DNA of 36,415 bases, from NCBI GenBank assembly GCA_011523305.1, contig WTHB01000084.1, forward strand, positions 1 to 36,415. Reading direction: 5' to 3'. The position numbers were made by a program, and so were the translations under genes. Below are positions 1-7,435 of this stretch, in pieces. Under the pieces are notes generated by a model. The model was not told the DNA's origin. It was given only the letters and a program-made list of their open reading frames with translations, and ran no database searches. The stretch's first letter is position 1. Every line of letters starts with the position of its first letter. The DNA is from Planctomycetaceae bacterium (lineage in GTDB: Bacteria > Planctomycetota > Planctomycetia > Pirellulales > UBA1268).

Positions 1-1
1 C

Positions 2-82
2 GAAGCCAAGGTTCGCATGCTTCCGCTGGTACTCATTGGCGGCATTCTGCCGCCGGGTGGGCCGCGAGCACGAAGGCAGTGA
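2..82 (+). CDS. Possible 3' end of an upstream gene (partial)
   Basis: Frame 2 is open from the window edge to a TGA at 80-82 and gives about 26 residues: a short hydrophobic stretch (MLPLVLIGGILPP) followed by an arginine-rich tail. It could be the C-terminus of a membrane protein cut by the window edge. Nothing identifies a family. The rest of 1-170 shows no other convincing gene. Confidence 0.25.
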   Translation, partial: EAKVRMLPLVLIGGILPPGGPRARRQ

Positions 83-170
83 ACTCTGTGCCTCCTGAAG
101 ACAACCAACAGCCCGCAGCGCGACCAGACCAATAGACGCCACCCCACCACGCGGCGTACATTCTTCCTCT

Positions 171-1103
171 ATGCCCCGCAAGAAGTCCGCCACTGCCGCC
201 CCCCGTCGCCCTGCCGTCAACCGCGTGCGGCGAGGTGACTGCCTGAGTCTGTTGGCCAAGCTTCCCGATGCAAGTGTGCCGCTCGCCTTTGCAGATCCGC
301 CCTTCAACATCGGCTACGACTACGACAGCTATGACGATCACCGCTCCAGCGAAGACTACCTCGACTGGTCAAAACGCTGGATGAGTGAACTCTGTCGGGT
401 GCTGCGGCCTGATGGCACCCTCTGGCTGGCCATCGGTGATGAATATGCTGCCGAACTCAAGGTGCTGGCCACCCGTGAACTCGGCCTCACCTGCCGCAGT
501 TGGGTCATCTGGTACTACACCTTCGGGGTGAACTGCCGGCAGAAGTTCAGCCGCTCACACGCTCATCTGTTTCACTTCGTCCGTGACCCCGACGCCTTTA
601 CGTTCAACACCGATGCCATTCGGGTGCCCTCCGCCCGGGAACTGGTGTACGGCGACCGCCGAGCCAACCCCACTGGCCGACTGCCTGACGACACCTGGAT
701 CCTCCGGCCGCAGGATCTCCCTGAAGGATTTTCTGCCAATGAAGACACCTGGTACTTCCCCCGGGTCTGCGGCACCTTTAAAGAACGCTCCGGCTGGCAT
801 GGCTGCCAGATGCCTGAGCAACTTCTCGGTCGGATCATTCGCGCCTCAAGCAACCCTGGCGATCTTGTGCTCGACCCCTTTGCCGGCAGCGGCACGACCC
901 TGGCGGTTGCCAAGAAACTTGGCCGGACCTTCCTCGGCTTCGAACTGTCAGAGGCGTATGCCGACCAAATCCGCAAACGGCTCGCCGCTATTCAGGTCGG
1001 CCAGCCGCTTGATGGGGCCCCAGAACCGCTCAAGAGCGTCCCGGCAACCGCCCAAGGCCGCCGCCTTCAGCCACGGTCCCGCCGCCCGCGGAAGCCTGCC
1101 TGA
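171..1103 (+). CDS. Site-specific DNA methyltransferase, beta-class (N6-adenine or N4-cytosine)
   Basis: Transfers a methyl group from S-adenosylmethionine to an exocyclic amino group in DNA. The catalytic motif IV, DPPF, is at residues 42-45. The cofactor-binding motif [10 protein letters not shown], is near residue 235. Catalytic motif before cofactor motif is the order of beta-class enzymes, and DPPF rather than SPP favours adenine-N6 methylation. The family is known; the target sequence cannot be read from the protein. The N-terminal 20 residues are Lys/Arg/Ala/Pro-rich and the C-terminal 40 are basic and low in complexity, as often seen in planctomycete DNA-binding proteins. No restriction endonuclease or specificity subunit is adjacent, so it looks like an orphan regulatory or maintenance methylase. 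No clear Shine-Dalgarno precedes the ATG, so the start is less certain than the identity. Confidence 0.9.
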   Translation: MPRKKSATAAPRRPAVNRVRRGDCLSLLAKLPDASVPLAFADPPFNIGYDYDSYDDHRSSEDYLDWSKRWMSELCRVLRPDGTLWLAIGDEYAAELKVLATRELGLTCRSWVIWYYTFGVNCRQKFSRSHAHLFHFVRDPDAFTFNTDAIRVPSARELVYGDRRANPTGRLPDDTWILRPQDLPEGFSANEDTWYFPRVCGTFKERSGWHGCQMPEQLLGRIIRASSNPGDLVLDPFAGSGTTLAVAKKLGRTFLGFELSEAYADQIRKRLAAIQVGQPLDGAPEPLKSVPATAQGRRLQPRSRRPRKPA

Positions 1104-1160
1104 GTGACTGCCGCCTGTCAGGGTTGCCTTCTTCGGGCAAGCCGTGTTGAATCACGGGTC

Positions 1161-1188
1161 CAGCGAATACGTCGCTGCAGCGTTTTTT
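1161..1188 (+). terminator. Weak terminator-like palindrome plus T6
   Basis: A perfect 10-bp palindrome (1173-1182, CGCTGCAGCG) is followed directly by six T (1183-1188). An upstream CAGCG at 1161-1165 can pair instead with CGCTG at 1173-1177 across a 7-base loop. The palindrome folds only as a short 3-4 bp stem, so termination after the methyltransferase gene is possible but unproven. Confidence 0.25.
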
Positions 1189-1220
1189 CCACGCAGCACC
1201 TCTGTTGAAAGCCCCTCACC

Positions 1221-2072
1221 ATGAAATACGGCATTAATCTCTTGCTCTGGACCGACCGCATGCACGACGGCCTGATGCCAGTACTGGAGCAGGTGAAAGC
1301 GATGGGCTACGACGGCGTTGAATTGCCGATGTTTGACCCCAACGAACAACTCTTCACCGTCTGGGGAAAAAAACTTGATGACCTCGGCCTGGAACGGACG
1401 GCGGTGACGATTCGTGGCGCGGGTGACAACCCGATCAGCCCCTCGGCAAGCGTTAGAGAAGCCGCCGTCACCGCTATGAAAAAGACGGTCGACTGCTGCC
1501 AGGCAGCTGGCGTCTCGCTGCTGGCGGGCCCCACTCATTCCGCGATTGGGGAGTTCTCCGGGGCCGGTCCCACGGACGATGAGTTCAAGTGGGGTGTCGA
1601 CACCATGCAAAAGGTTGCCGAACACGCAGCGGCCGCTGGCGTGACGATTGTCACAGAATACCTCAATCGGTTTGAAAACTATTTTCTTACCAGTGTCGAG
1701 CAGACGGTTGCCTTCATCACGGCGGTCGATCACCCCAACGTGCAGATGATGTACGACACCTTTCACGCCAACATCGAAGAGAAGGATCTCACGGCCGCCA
1801 TCACGGCAGCGATGCCCTGGACCAAGATCGTGCACATCTCGGAGAACGATCGCAGTACGCCCGGGCAAGGGCATGTCGCCTGGGATGAAACCTTCGACGC
1901 GATCAAGGCCAACGACTGGGACGGTTGGATGGTCGTCGAGGCTTTTGGGCTGGCGTTACCGGCAATCGTTGCCGCCACAAAGATCTGGCGAAAGATGTAC
2001 ACCTCAGAAGAGCAGCTCGCCAGCGATGGTCTCGCCTTTATGAAGGCGAACGTCGCGAAGCGTTGGTCCTGA
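1221..2072 (+). CDS. Sugar epimerase/isomerase, TIM barrel, D-tagatose 3-epimerase family
   Basis: A 283-residue AP-endonuclease-2-type TIM barrel that probably interconverts ketoses or related sugars by proton exchange at C3, with a divalent metal. Four metal-binding or catalytic positions are visible: Glu146 in TEYLNRFENY, Asp179 in YDTFH, His205 in KIVHIS and Glu240 in VVEAFG, plus Arg211. From memory these correspond to Glu152, Asp185, His211, Glu246 and Arg217 of the Pseudomonas cichorii enzyme, with a constant offset of six, so all active-site residues appear intact. Such proteins are often annotated as hydroxypyruvate isomerase-like; the true substrate cannot be told from sequence. No export signal is present, so it is cytoplasmic. 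The neighbours (methylase, ScpB) do not suggest a sugar pathway. Confidence 0.85.
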   Translation: MKYGINLLLWTDRMHDGLMPVLEQVKAMGYDGVELPMFDPNEQLFTVWGKKLDDLGLERTAVTIRGAGDNPISPSASVREAAVTAMKKTVDCCQAAGVSLLAGPTHSAIGEFSGAGPTDDEFKWGVDTMQKVAEHAAAAGVTIVTEYLNRFENYFLTSVEQTVAFITAVDHPNVQMMYDTFHANIEEKDLTAAITAAMPWTKIVHISENDRSTPGQGHVAWDETFDAIKANDWDGWMVVEAFGLALPAIVAATKIWRKMYTSEEQLASDGLAFMKANVAKRWS

Positions 2073-2125
2073 TTTGAGATCGACTGCAGCCGCAGCCAAT
2101 CTGGCTGACTGCTGGGTGACCGCAG

Positions 2126-2908
2126 GTGGGAGACGCAGCAACGATGAGTCCGTCACAGAAGCCCGACGAGCCGTCCGCTGGATTTCAGGCCACACCTGCC
2201 GACGGTGGCATGTCGATCGACCGTTTGGCGCAGGCGTTTGCAGCCATGATGGGCGAGCAGGATCCCTACCAGGCTGCTGCCAGTGAGGCGGCCCCATTGG
2301 CGCAGGTCGACACCTCTCCTGACCTGGATGAAGCCGCCTGTGCTGCTGATAACACTGCCGATGACGCCTGCCGGATTAGCCCCCGATCAATCCTCGAAGC
2401 CCTGCTCTTTGTCGGCCTGCCGGCAGGAGCCCCGCTCTCCAGTCGCCGGGTCGCCGGCCTCATGCGAGGAGTACGTGCTCCGGAAATTGATGCGCTGGCC
2501 GAAGATCTCGCCCGGCAGTACCAGAGCAACAACTGTCCCTACGAGGTGGTCTCGCAGGAGAACGGCTGGGTGATGCGGCTACGGGCCGAGTATCGCCAGT
2601 TCGGGGCTGTGCTCGAGGCGCGGACCCGTCGGGTACGGCTCGATGCTGCTGCCCTCGATGCTCTCGCCCTGGTGGCCTGGAATCAGCCAGTGGCCCGAGA
2701 CCGCCTGGCCGAACTTGGGTGCGATGCCAGCCCGGCGGTACTCCGGCAGTTGGTGCGCCGGGGCCTGCTGGAACTGGTGAAGCTGCCAGCAGACGGCGAC
2801 GACACTGAGGAGGAGGTGCCGCACTTCCGCACGACGCCACGGTTCCTTGATGTGTTCAACCTGCGGACGCTTGCCGACCTGCCCGACCCGCACGAGCCTC
2901 CTCGCTGA
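2126..2908 (+). CDS. scpB: Segregation and condensation protein B
   Basis: ScpB binds the kleisin ScpA and the SMC ATPase in the condensin-like complex that compacts and segregates the chromosome. The recognisable part begins near residue 85 with ILEALLF, the usual first helix of the first winged-helix domain. Next come GWVMRLRAEY and a second winged helix containing LDALALVAWNQPVARDRL, equivalent to the family's 'LAIIAYRQPITR' signature. The first 80 residues are acidic, alanine-rich and probably disordered, making the protein (260 aa) longer than a typical ScpB of about 190-200. The reading frame can start at GTG 2126 or ATG 2144; neither has a clear ribosome site. scpA is not in the window. 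The gene converges on the nucleotidyltransferase gene with a 21-base gap. Confidence 0.85.
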   Translation: MGDAATMSPSQKPDEPSAGFQATPADGGMSIDRLAQAFAAMMGEQDPYQAAASEAAPLAQVDTSPDLDEAACAADNTADDACRISPRSILEALLFVGLPAGAPLSSRRVAGLMRGVRAPEIDALAEDLARQYQSNNCPYEVVSQENGWVMRLRAEYRQFGAVLEARTRRVRLDAAALDALALVAWNQPVARDRLAELGCDASPAVLRQLVRRGLLELVKLPADGDDTEEEVPHFRTTPRFLDVFNLRTLADLPDPHEPPR

Positions 2909-2929
2909 CACTTCCCGCAGCCTGCCGGC

Positions 2930-4192
2930 TTACTCAGCAGCCAGCCAGGCAGCGACAGCCCGCAAGGCTTCCTCACGGCTGGCAATCAGCCCATCCAACT
3001 GACTGCCCCGAAGCTTTTTGAGCACCTGCCCCACCATGGGTCCGGGCGGCACCCCACAGGCAAGCAGATCATTACCGCTAAGCAAGTCTGGTGGAGCGAG
3101 TTCAGCCAGCGGTCGGGCCGCCTGCTGACTGATCCAGGCAGCGGCCTCGCCCCCCGCGCCGACTATGGCAGCGGCTGCTCGCAGCAGATCTGCCAGCTGG
3201 AAACGCCACGAATGACCCAACCACGGCTGCAGGGTCGACCAGGGCCTGCCTTCAAGTTCTGCGACCGAACCGTGAGTACCGATCGCAGCGACAGCCTCTA
3301 CCAGCCAGCCTGCCTGTTTGCGTTCCTGATTGGAAAGCCGCAGCCGCTGGCTGATGCGATCGACTGCAGCCGGATCGCCGTTGCAGAGAACGGCCAGGGC
3401 CAATGGCAGCCCCGGCTCGTCGAGGGCATCAATGGTCGCGGCAGCAGTCTGCCAGAAGGCGACATCGCTAGTACTAAACTCATGGAAGACCGGGCCGACA
3501 AGGCCTGTGTCAACGAGCAGGCTGATTGCTCGTCCCCGGCCGGGGCGGGAGCACATCGTTCGCAGTTCGGCCGCAATTCGCTCTGGGCTCACCGAGTCAA
3601 CCAGATGGGCCATCGACTCAATCGCCCGCCGAGTCTCCCGTTCCAACGGAAAGCCGAAGCCAGCCGAAAACCGCACGGCCCGAAGGATTCGCAGGTGATC
3701 CTCACCAAATCGCATGGTGGCCACCCCGATCGCCCGAACGATGCCTGCAGTCAGGTCGTCCTGCCCGCCGACATAGTCGATCACTTCGCCTGCGAGCGGA
3801 TCAAAAAACAGACCGTTGATGGTGAAGTCGCGCCTGAGCGCATCTTCCCGGGCGCTGCAAAAGGTGACCCCGGCTGGATGCCGACCGTCGGTGTAAGCCG
3901 CATCGGCCCGAAAAGTGGCCACCTCCACCTGCCCGGCAGCCCGCGGCCCGAGCACGGTGATCACCCCGAAGGCTGCTCCCACGGCAAGCGTTCGCCGCTG
4001 GCCAAAGAGTTTTCGCACCTGGGGCGGTGTGGCTGAGGTGGCCACGTCATAGTCAGCGGGAGTGTGGCCCAGCAGTTCGTCCCGCACACAGCCGCCCGCC
4101 CAGACCGCCTCAAAACCGGCCTGCCGCAGGTTCGCCACGACTTCAAAGGCAAACTCCCGAGCAGCGGTGGGATCGGCGGGAAGGGCAGGCAT
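2930..4192 (-). CDS. CCA tRNA nucleotidyltransferase / poly(A) polymerase family
   Basis: Adds CCA, or part of it, to tRNA 3' ends; close relatives polyadenylate RNA, and sequence alone does not settle which. This is a class II nucleotidyltransferase: GGCVRDELLG followed by the metal-binding Asp pair DYD (47-49), then RRDFTING (120-127), and DHLRILRAVRF (165-175) in the neck domain, followed by ERIAAEL. At 420 residues it has the usual length with a helical body and tail and no HD domain. Upstream AAAGG lies about 11 bases before the ATG. It diverges from the rhodanese gene across 91 bases and converges on scpB. The active-site motifs look intact. A single bifunctional enzyme versus a CC- or A-adding specialist cannot be resolved here. 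Confidence 0.9.
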   Translation of the reverse strand: MPALPADPTAAREFAFEVVANLRQAGFEAVWAGGCVRDELLGHTPADYDVATSATPPQVRKLFGQRRTLAVGAAFGVITVLGPRAAGQVEVATFRADAAYTDGRHPAGVTFCSAREDALRRDFTINGLFFDPLAGEVIDYVGGQDDLTAGIVRAIGVATMRFGEDHLRILRAVRFSAGFGFPLERETRRAIESMAHLVDSVSPERIAAELRTMCSRPGRGRAISLLVDTGLVGPVFHEFSTSDVAFWQTAAATIDALDEPGLPLALAVLCNGDPAAVDRISQRLRLSNQERKQAGWLVEAVAAIGTHGSVAELEGRPWSTLQPWLGHSWRFQLADLLRAAAAIVGAGGEAAAWISQQAARPLAELAPPDLLSGNDLLACGVPPGPMVGQVLKKLRGSQLDGLIASREEALRAVAAWLAAE

Positions 4193-4221
4193 GAGCAGAA
4201 AACCTTTGAGGTGAACCGTCT

Positions 4222-4246
4222 ATTGTCCGCGGCAATCCCCGACAAT
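4222..4246. repeat. Small inverted repeat in divergent intergenic region
   Basis: ATTGTC at 4222-4227 and GACAAT at 4241-4246 form a 6-bp inverted repeat with a 13-base centre. It lies between the divergent nucleotidyltransferase and rhodanese genes. It could be an operator or a leader hairpin. No strong promoter was recognised on either strand here. Confidence 0.3.
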
Positions 4247-4283
4247 CAATTCACGGCCTCGCGGACGGGGGTCTGCACCCGGT

Positions 4284-4634
4284 ATGCTGCCGTTCATGCA
4301 GGTACCAAGCGAAATTGATCCGACCGAGGCGGCTGCGGTTCTGGCAGAAGCACCACCCAGTGAGTGCCTGTTGCTCGACTGCCGTACGCCCGAAGAATAT
4401 GCCACCGCCAAGATCGAGCGGGCCGTGCTGATTCCGATGCAGGAACTCCCCGAACGGGTGGGGGAACTTGACGCCTGGCGGGAAAAACGACTGATCGTCC
4501 ACTGTCACCATGGTGTCCGCAGCCTGCGGGTGACCAACTGGCTGCGGGAGCGGGGATTTTCCGCGGCACAGAGCCTGCGGGGCGGCATTGAAGCCTGGAG
4601 CACCGCCATCGACAACGCAGTACCGCGGTATTGA
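4284..4634 (+). CDS. Single-domain rhodanese-like sulfurtransferase
   Basis: A 116-residue protein consisting of one rhodanese domain. These enzymes carry a persulfide on an active-site cysteine and pass sulfur to acceptors such as cyanide, thioredoxin or biosynthetic partners. Visible signatures are LLLDCRTPEEYATAKI (28-44), the active-site loop HCHHGVRS with Cys74, and the terminal LRGGIEAW. The catalytic cysteine and the six-residue active-site loop are complete. No signal peptide is present. Two in-frame ATG codons (4284 and 4296) are possible. The physiological acceptor is unknown and the neighbours do not identify one. Confidence 0.88.
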   Translation: MLPFMQVPSEIDPTEAAAVLAEAPPSECLLLDCRTPEEYATAKIERAVLIPMQELPERVGELDAWREKRLIVHCHHGVRSLRVTNWLRERGFSAAQSLRGGIEAWSTAIDNAVPRY

Positions 4635-4644
4635 CGGCCAGTGC

Positions 4645-4677
4645 TACCGCTTTGGCACGGCGGCAAAGCAGCGGGTA
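4645..4677 (+). other. Stem-loop between rhodanese and oxidoreductase genes
   Basis: GCTTTG (4649-4654) pairs with CAAAGC (4664-4669), and the flanking TACC (4645-4648) can pair with GGTA (4674-4677) with a 4-base bulge. It lies just after the rhodanese stop in a 188-bp gene-free stretch (4635-4822). No long T-run follows, so it is at best a weak or factor-assisted terminator. The rest of the gap shows nothing recognisable apart from a T-rich tract near 4789 and the ribosome site for the next gene. Confidence 0.35.
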
Positions 4678-4822
4678 TCCTTTCGGTGCCGCGAGGCCCG
4701 TAAGCGAATGGGGGAAAGATACATCAGACTCCCGAAAACCGTCGTTCCGTCACATGTTTCCCGCTCGATGCACAAGTAAAATCACCACTTTTTTCCGGCC
4801 CATTTCTACGCAGGAGAATTTC

Positions 4823-6166
4823 ATGACCGACCATGCCACCACTGCCTTCCGCTCCTCCCGACGCAATGCTCTGAAGATGGCAGGCGTTGCCGGCGGCACC
4901 CTGGCGTCGCTCCGCGGCGTGCACGCCCAGTCGCCCTCCACTGAGCAGATTCGGATCGGACTGATTGGCTGTGGCGGCAGAGGCACCGGTGCACTGCAGC
5001 AGGCACTCAGCGTGGATGGCTCGAACGTCAAAGTGACGGCTGTTGCCGACGCCTTCGAACAGAACATCGACCGGACGCTGCGGGCCATCAACAAGATGGA
5101 GGACAAGGTCGATCTGCCCAAGGAGCGCCAGTTCCACGGACTTGATGCCTACCTCAAGGTTCTCGACCACTGCGACATGGTCATCCTGGCGACGCCACCT
5201 GGCTTCCGCCCGACCCACTTTGAAGCGGCAATCAACGCCGGCAAACATGTCTTCATGGAGAAGCCGGTCTGCGTCGATAGCGCTGGCGCCAGGCTGGTAC
5301 TCGAGGTTGCTAAGAAAGCAGACGAGACAAACCGCAAGGTTGTCGTCGGCCTTCAACGGCACTACCAGGATTCCTATCGACAAACTATCAAACGAGTTCG
5401 CGACGGGATGGTTGGGGAAATTATTGGCGGGCAGGTCTATTGGAACGGCAGTGGCATCTGGTACCGCAAGCGTGAGCCAGACATGAACGAGATGCAGTTT
5501 CAGGTGCACAACTGGTATCACTTTAATTGGCTGTGCGGTGACCACATCTGCGAACAGCATGTTCACAACATCGACATCGCCAACTGGTTTCTCGACATGC
5601 TGCCCGAATCAGCTTTTGGCGTCGGGGGACGACAGAATCGAATTCCTGGACAACCAAGTGAAATTTACGATCACCACGCGGTGAATTTCAGTTATCCAAA
5701 TGGTGTTCGTATTGCGAGTCAGTGCCGCCAATTCCCTGGTGGAAAAAATCGTGTCGACGAGGAATTCCAAGGCACCAAGGGATTCGTCAAAATTGGTCAG
5801 ATCACGGACTATTCAGGGAAAGTCCTCTGGCAATACGAAGGCCCCACAAAGTCAAAGAGCAAAGAGGCTGGGGGGTCCACAAATCCTTACCAGGTCGAGC
5901 ACAACGAACTCCAGGCTGCCATCCGAAATGACACGCCACTGAATAATGCCTACTACGGTGCCACATCAAGTTTCTCGGCTGTACTGGCGCGTACGGCTAC
6001 CTACTCTGGCAAACCACAAAACTACCAGGAACTGCTGGCTGCTGACTTCAACCTGATGCCCGACAACCTCACCTGGGAATCGACGCCTCCAGTCGTGCCT
6101 GACAAGGACGGCAACTACGCCATTCCGATGCCAGCCTCGTACAAGATTGGCGGCAAGATGGCCTGA
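4823..6166 (+). CDS. Tat-exported Gfo/Idh/MocA family oxidoreductase
   Basis: An NAD(P)-dependent sugar or polyol dehydrogenase-like protein of 447 residues. The start at 4823 is chosen because AGGAG (4812-4816) precedes it at good spacing and because it places a twin-arginine signal (SRRNALKMAG, residues 12-21) at the N-terminus; the open frame extends further upstream but without a better start. The Rossmann fold begins at IRIGLIGCGGRGTG (43-56), and the family's EKP motif is at 146-148. The long C-terminal half is the bacterial-type C-terminal domain. Members with Tat signals are abundant in Planctomycetes and are thought to act in the periplasm on glycans, where the cofactor must be pre-bound. 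The alanine dehydrogenase gene follows after 29 bases, suggesting co-transcription. Base composition dips inside the gene at about 5330-5800. Confidence 0.9.
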   Translation: MTDHATTAFRSSRRNALKMAGVAGGTLASLRGVHAQSPSTEQIRIGLIGCGGRGTGALQQALSVDGSNVKVTAVADAFEQNIDRTLRAINKMEDKVDLPKERQFHGLDAYLKVLDHCDMVILATPPGFRPTHFEAAINAGKHVFMEKPVCVDSAGARLVLEVAKKADETNRKVVVGLQRHYQDSYRQTIKRVRDGMVGEIIGGQVYWNGSGIWYRKREPDMNEMQFQVHNWYHFNWLCGDHICEQHVHNIDIANWFLDMLPESAFGVGGRQNRIPGQPSEIYDHHAVNFSYPNGVRIASQCRQFPGGKNRVDEEFQGTKGFVKIGQITDYSGKVLWQYEGPTKSKSKEAGGSTNPYQVEHNELQAAIRNDTPLNNAYYGATSSFSAVLARTATYSGKPQNYQELLAADFNLMPDNLTWESTPPVVPDKDGNYAIPMPASYKIGGKMA

Positions 6167-6195
6167 TAGGACGGGCCAAGCGAGAGGCGGTCAGC

Positions 6196-7311
6196 ATGAA
6201 GATCGGCATCCCCAAGGAGACTAAGCGGGACGAGTATCGCGTCTCGCTCCTTCCTGTTGGGGTTGAAGAACTGGTGAGGGCTGGCCATACGGTGCTCGTG
6301 CAGGCATCTGCTGGCAGCGGCTCAGGCCTTCCTGACGATGCCTACGCTGCCTGCGGAGCCCAGCTGGTCGCGACTGCAGAAGAGGTCTTCGCCGCAGCCG
6401 ATCTCATCGTGAAGGTGAAAGAGCCACAGCCCCCGGAACTGGACCTGATCCGGCCGGGGCAGCTGGTCTTCACCTACTTCCACTTTGCGGCTGATCGCTG
6501 CCTGACCGAGGGCTTTCTGGCCACCGGAGCCACGGCCATCGCCTACGAGACTCTCCGTGATGACCGCGGCCGCCTTCCTCTGCTGACTCCGATGAGCGAG
6601 GTGGCGGGACGGATGAGCATTCAGGAAGGGGCCAAGTATCTCGAGAAGCCGCAGATGGGCCGAGGCATCCTGCTGGGTGGTGTCCCCGGCGTCGCTCCGG
6701 CAGACGTGCTCGTCCTTGGAGCTGGCACGGTCGGAGCCAATGCCGCCAAGGTTGCCGCTGGATTCGGAGCCAATATCGGGCTGCTCGACACCAACCTTGA
6801 ACGATTGCGGTATCTCGACGACGTGACGCCGCCGAACGTTGACTGCCTCCACTCCGATCGCCATACGATTCGGGAATGGCTGGCCCGGGCCGATCTCGTC
6901 ATCGGCAGCGTGCTGATCCCGGGGGCCCGGGCACCTCACCTCGTGGAGCGGGAGGACCTCGCCCTGATGAAGCCGGGGGCGGTGATCATCGACGTGGCCA
7001 TCGATCAAGGGGGCTGCGTGGCAACCAGTCGCCCGACGTCCCATGCCGAGCCAACCTTTATTGTTGATGACGTCGTTCACTACTGCGTCACAAACATGCC
7101 TGGGGCGGTGGGCCGCACCAGCACCTATGCCCTCTGCAATGCGACCCTGCCCTACGTGCTGCAACTGGCTGCTGCCGGCCTCGAGCAGGCGGCCACAGCG
7201 AGCCCCGCGATCCGCTCAGCCGTGAACGTCTATCGGGGCGAACTCATCCAGCCAGCCGTCGCGGCGGCCTTTGGACTGTCCTGCGGCCAGAGCCCCTTCG
7301 CCGAAACCTAG
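6196..7311 (+). CDS. ald: Alanine dehydrogenase
   Basis: Converts L-alanine, NAD+ and water to pyruvate, ammonium and NADH, or the reverse. The 371-residue length matches the family. The N-terminus MKIGIPKETKRDEYRVSL is characteristic, with substrate-binding Arg15. Lys75 in VKVKEP and His96 in FTYFHF are the catalytic pair. The NAD-binding glycine motif is VLVLGAGTVGANAA, near residue 177. The C-terminal region (VTNMPGAVGRTSTYALCNATLPY) is also typical. A GAGAGG ribosome site lies just upstream. It follows the oxidoreductase gene closely and is probably in the same transcript. No truncation or missing residue is seen. Confidence 0.95.
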   Translation: MKIGIPKETKRDEYRVSLLPVGVEELVRAGHTVLVQASAGSGSGLPDDAYAACGAQLVATAEEVFAAADLIVKVKEPQPPELDLIRPGQLVFTYFHFAADRCLTEGFLATGATAIAYETLRDDRGRLPLLTPMSEVAGRMSIQEGAKYLEKPQMGRGILLGGVPGVAPADVLVLGAGTVGANAAKVAAGFGANIGLLDTNLERLRYLDDVTPPNVDCLHSDRHTIREWLARADLVIGSVLIPGARAPHLVEREDLALMKPGAVIIDVAIDQGGCVATSRPTSHAEPTFIVDDVVHYCVTNMPGAVGRTSTYALCNATLPYVLQLAAAGLEQAATASPAIRSAVNVYRGELIQPAVAAAFGLSCGQSPFAET

Positions 7312-7357
7312 ACGGTTCTGGCGGCGGTGGTTGCGGCACGCTCCTTTTTCCTCGCCG

Positions 7358-7376
7358 CTGCATCGCTACGATGCAG
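7358..7376 (+). other. Perfect 8-bp hairpin between ald and mtnA
   Basis: CTGCATCG (7358-7365) and CGATGCAG (7369-7376) are perfectly complementary with a 3-base loop. Only three T follow, so it is not a convincing intrinsic terminator. It may instead be an mRNA-processing or stability structure, or part of a promoter (TACGAT at 7367-7372 resembles a -10 box). Confidence 0.4.
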
Positions 7377-7435
7377 GTTTCCCCTGCGGCCCCACTCAGG
7401 GATTTTCTGCCCCGCCCACTTCCGCTGGTCGTTTT

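Noticed and set aside
171-1103. Restriction-modification system
   Set aside because: Only a methyltransferase is seen; no endonuclease or specificity gene is adjacent within the window.
1152-1874. Minus-strand open frame (240 codons) opposite the epimerase gene
   Set aside because: Shadow; the plus strand has a full active site and normal composition.
3212-4036. Plus-strand open frame (274 codons) opposite the nucleotidyltransferase
   Set aside because: The minus strand encodes an unmistakable class II nucleotidyltransferase; the plus frame has no family features.
4635-4822. Riboswitch in the leader of the Gfo/Idh/MocA gene
   Set aside because: A stem-loop is present, but no conserved core of a known riboswitch class was recognised.
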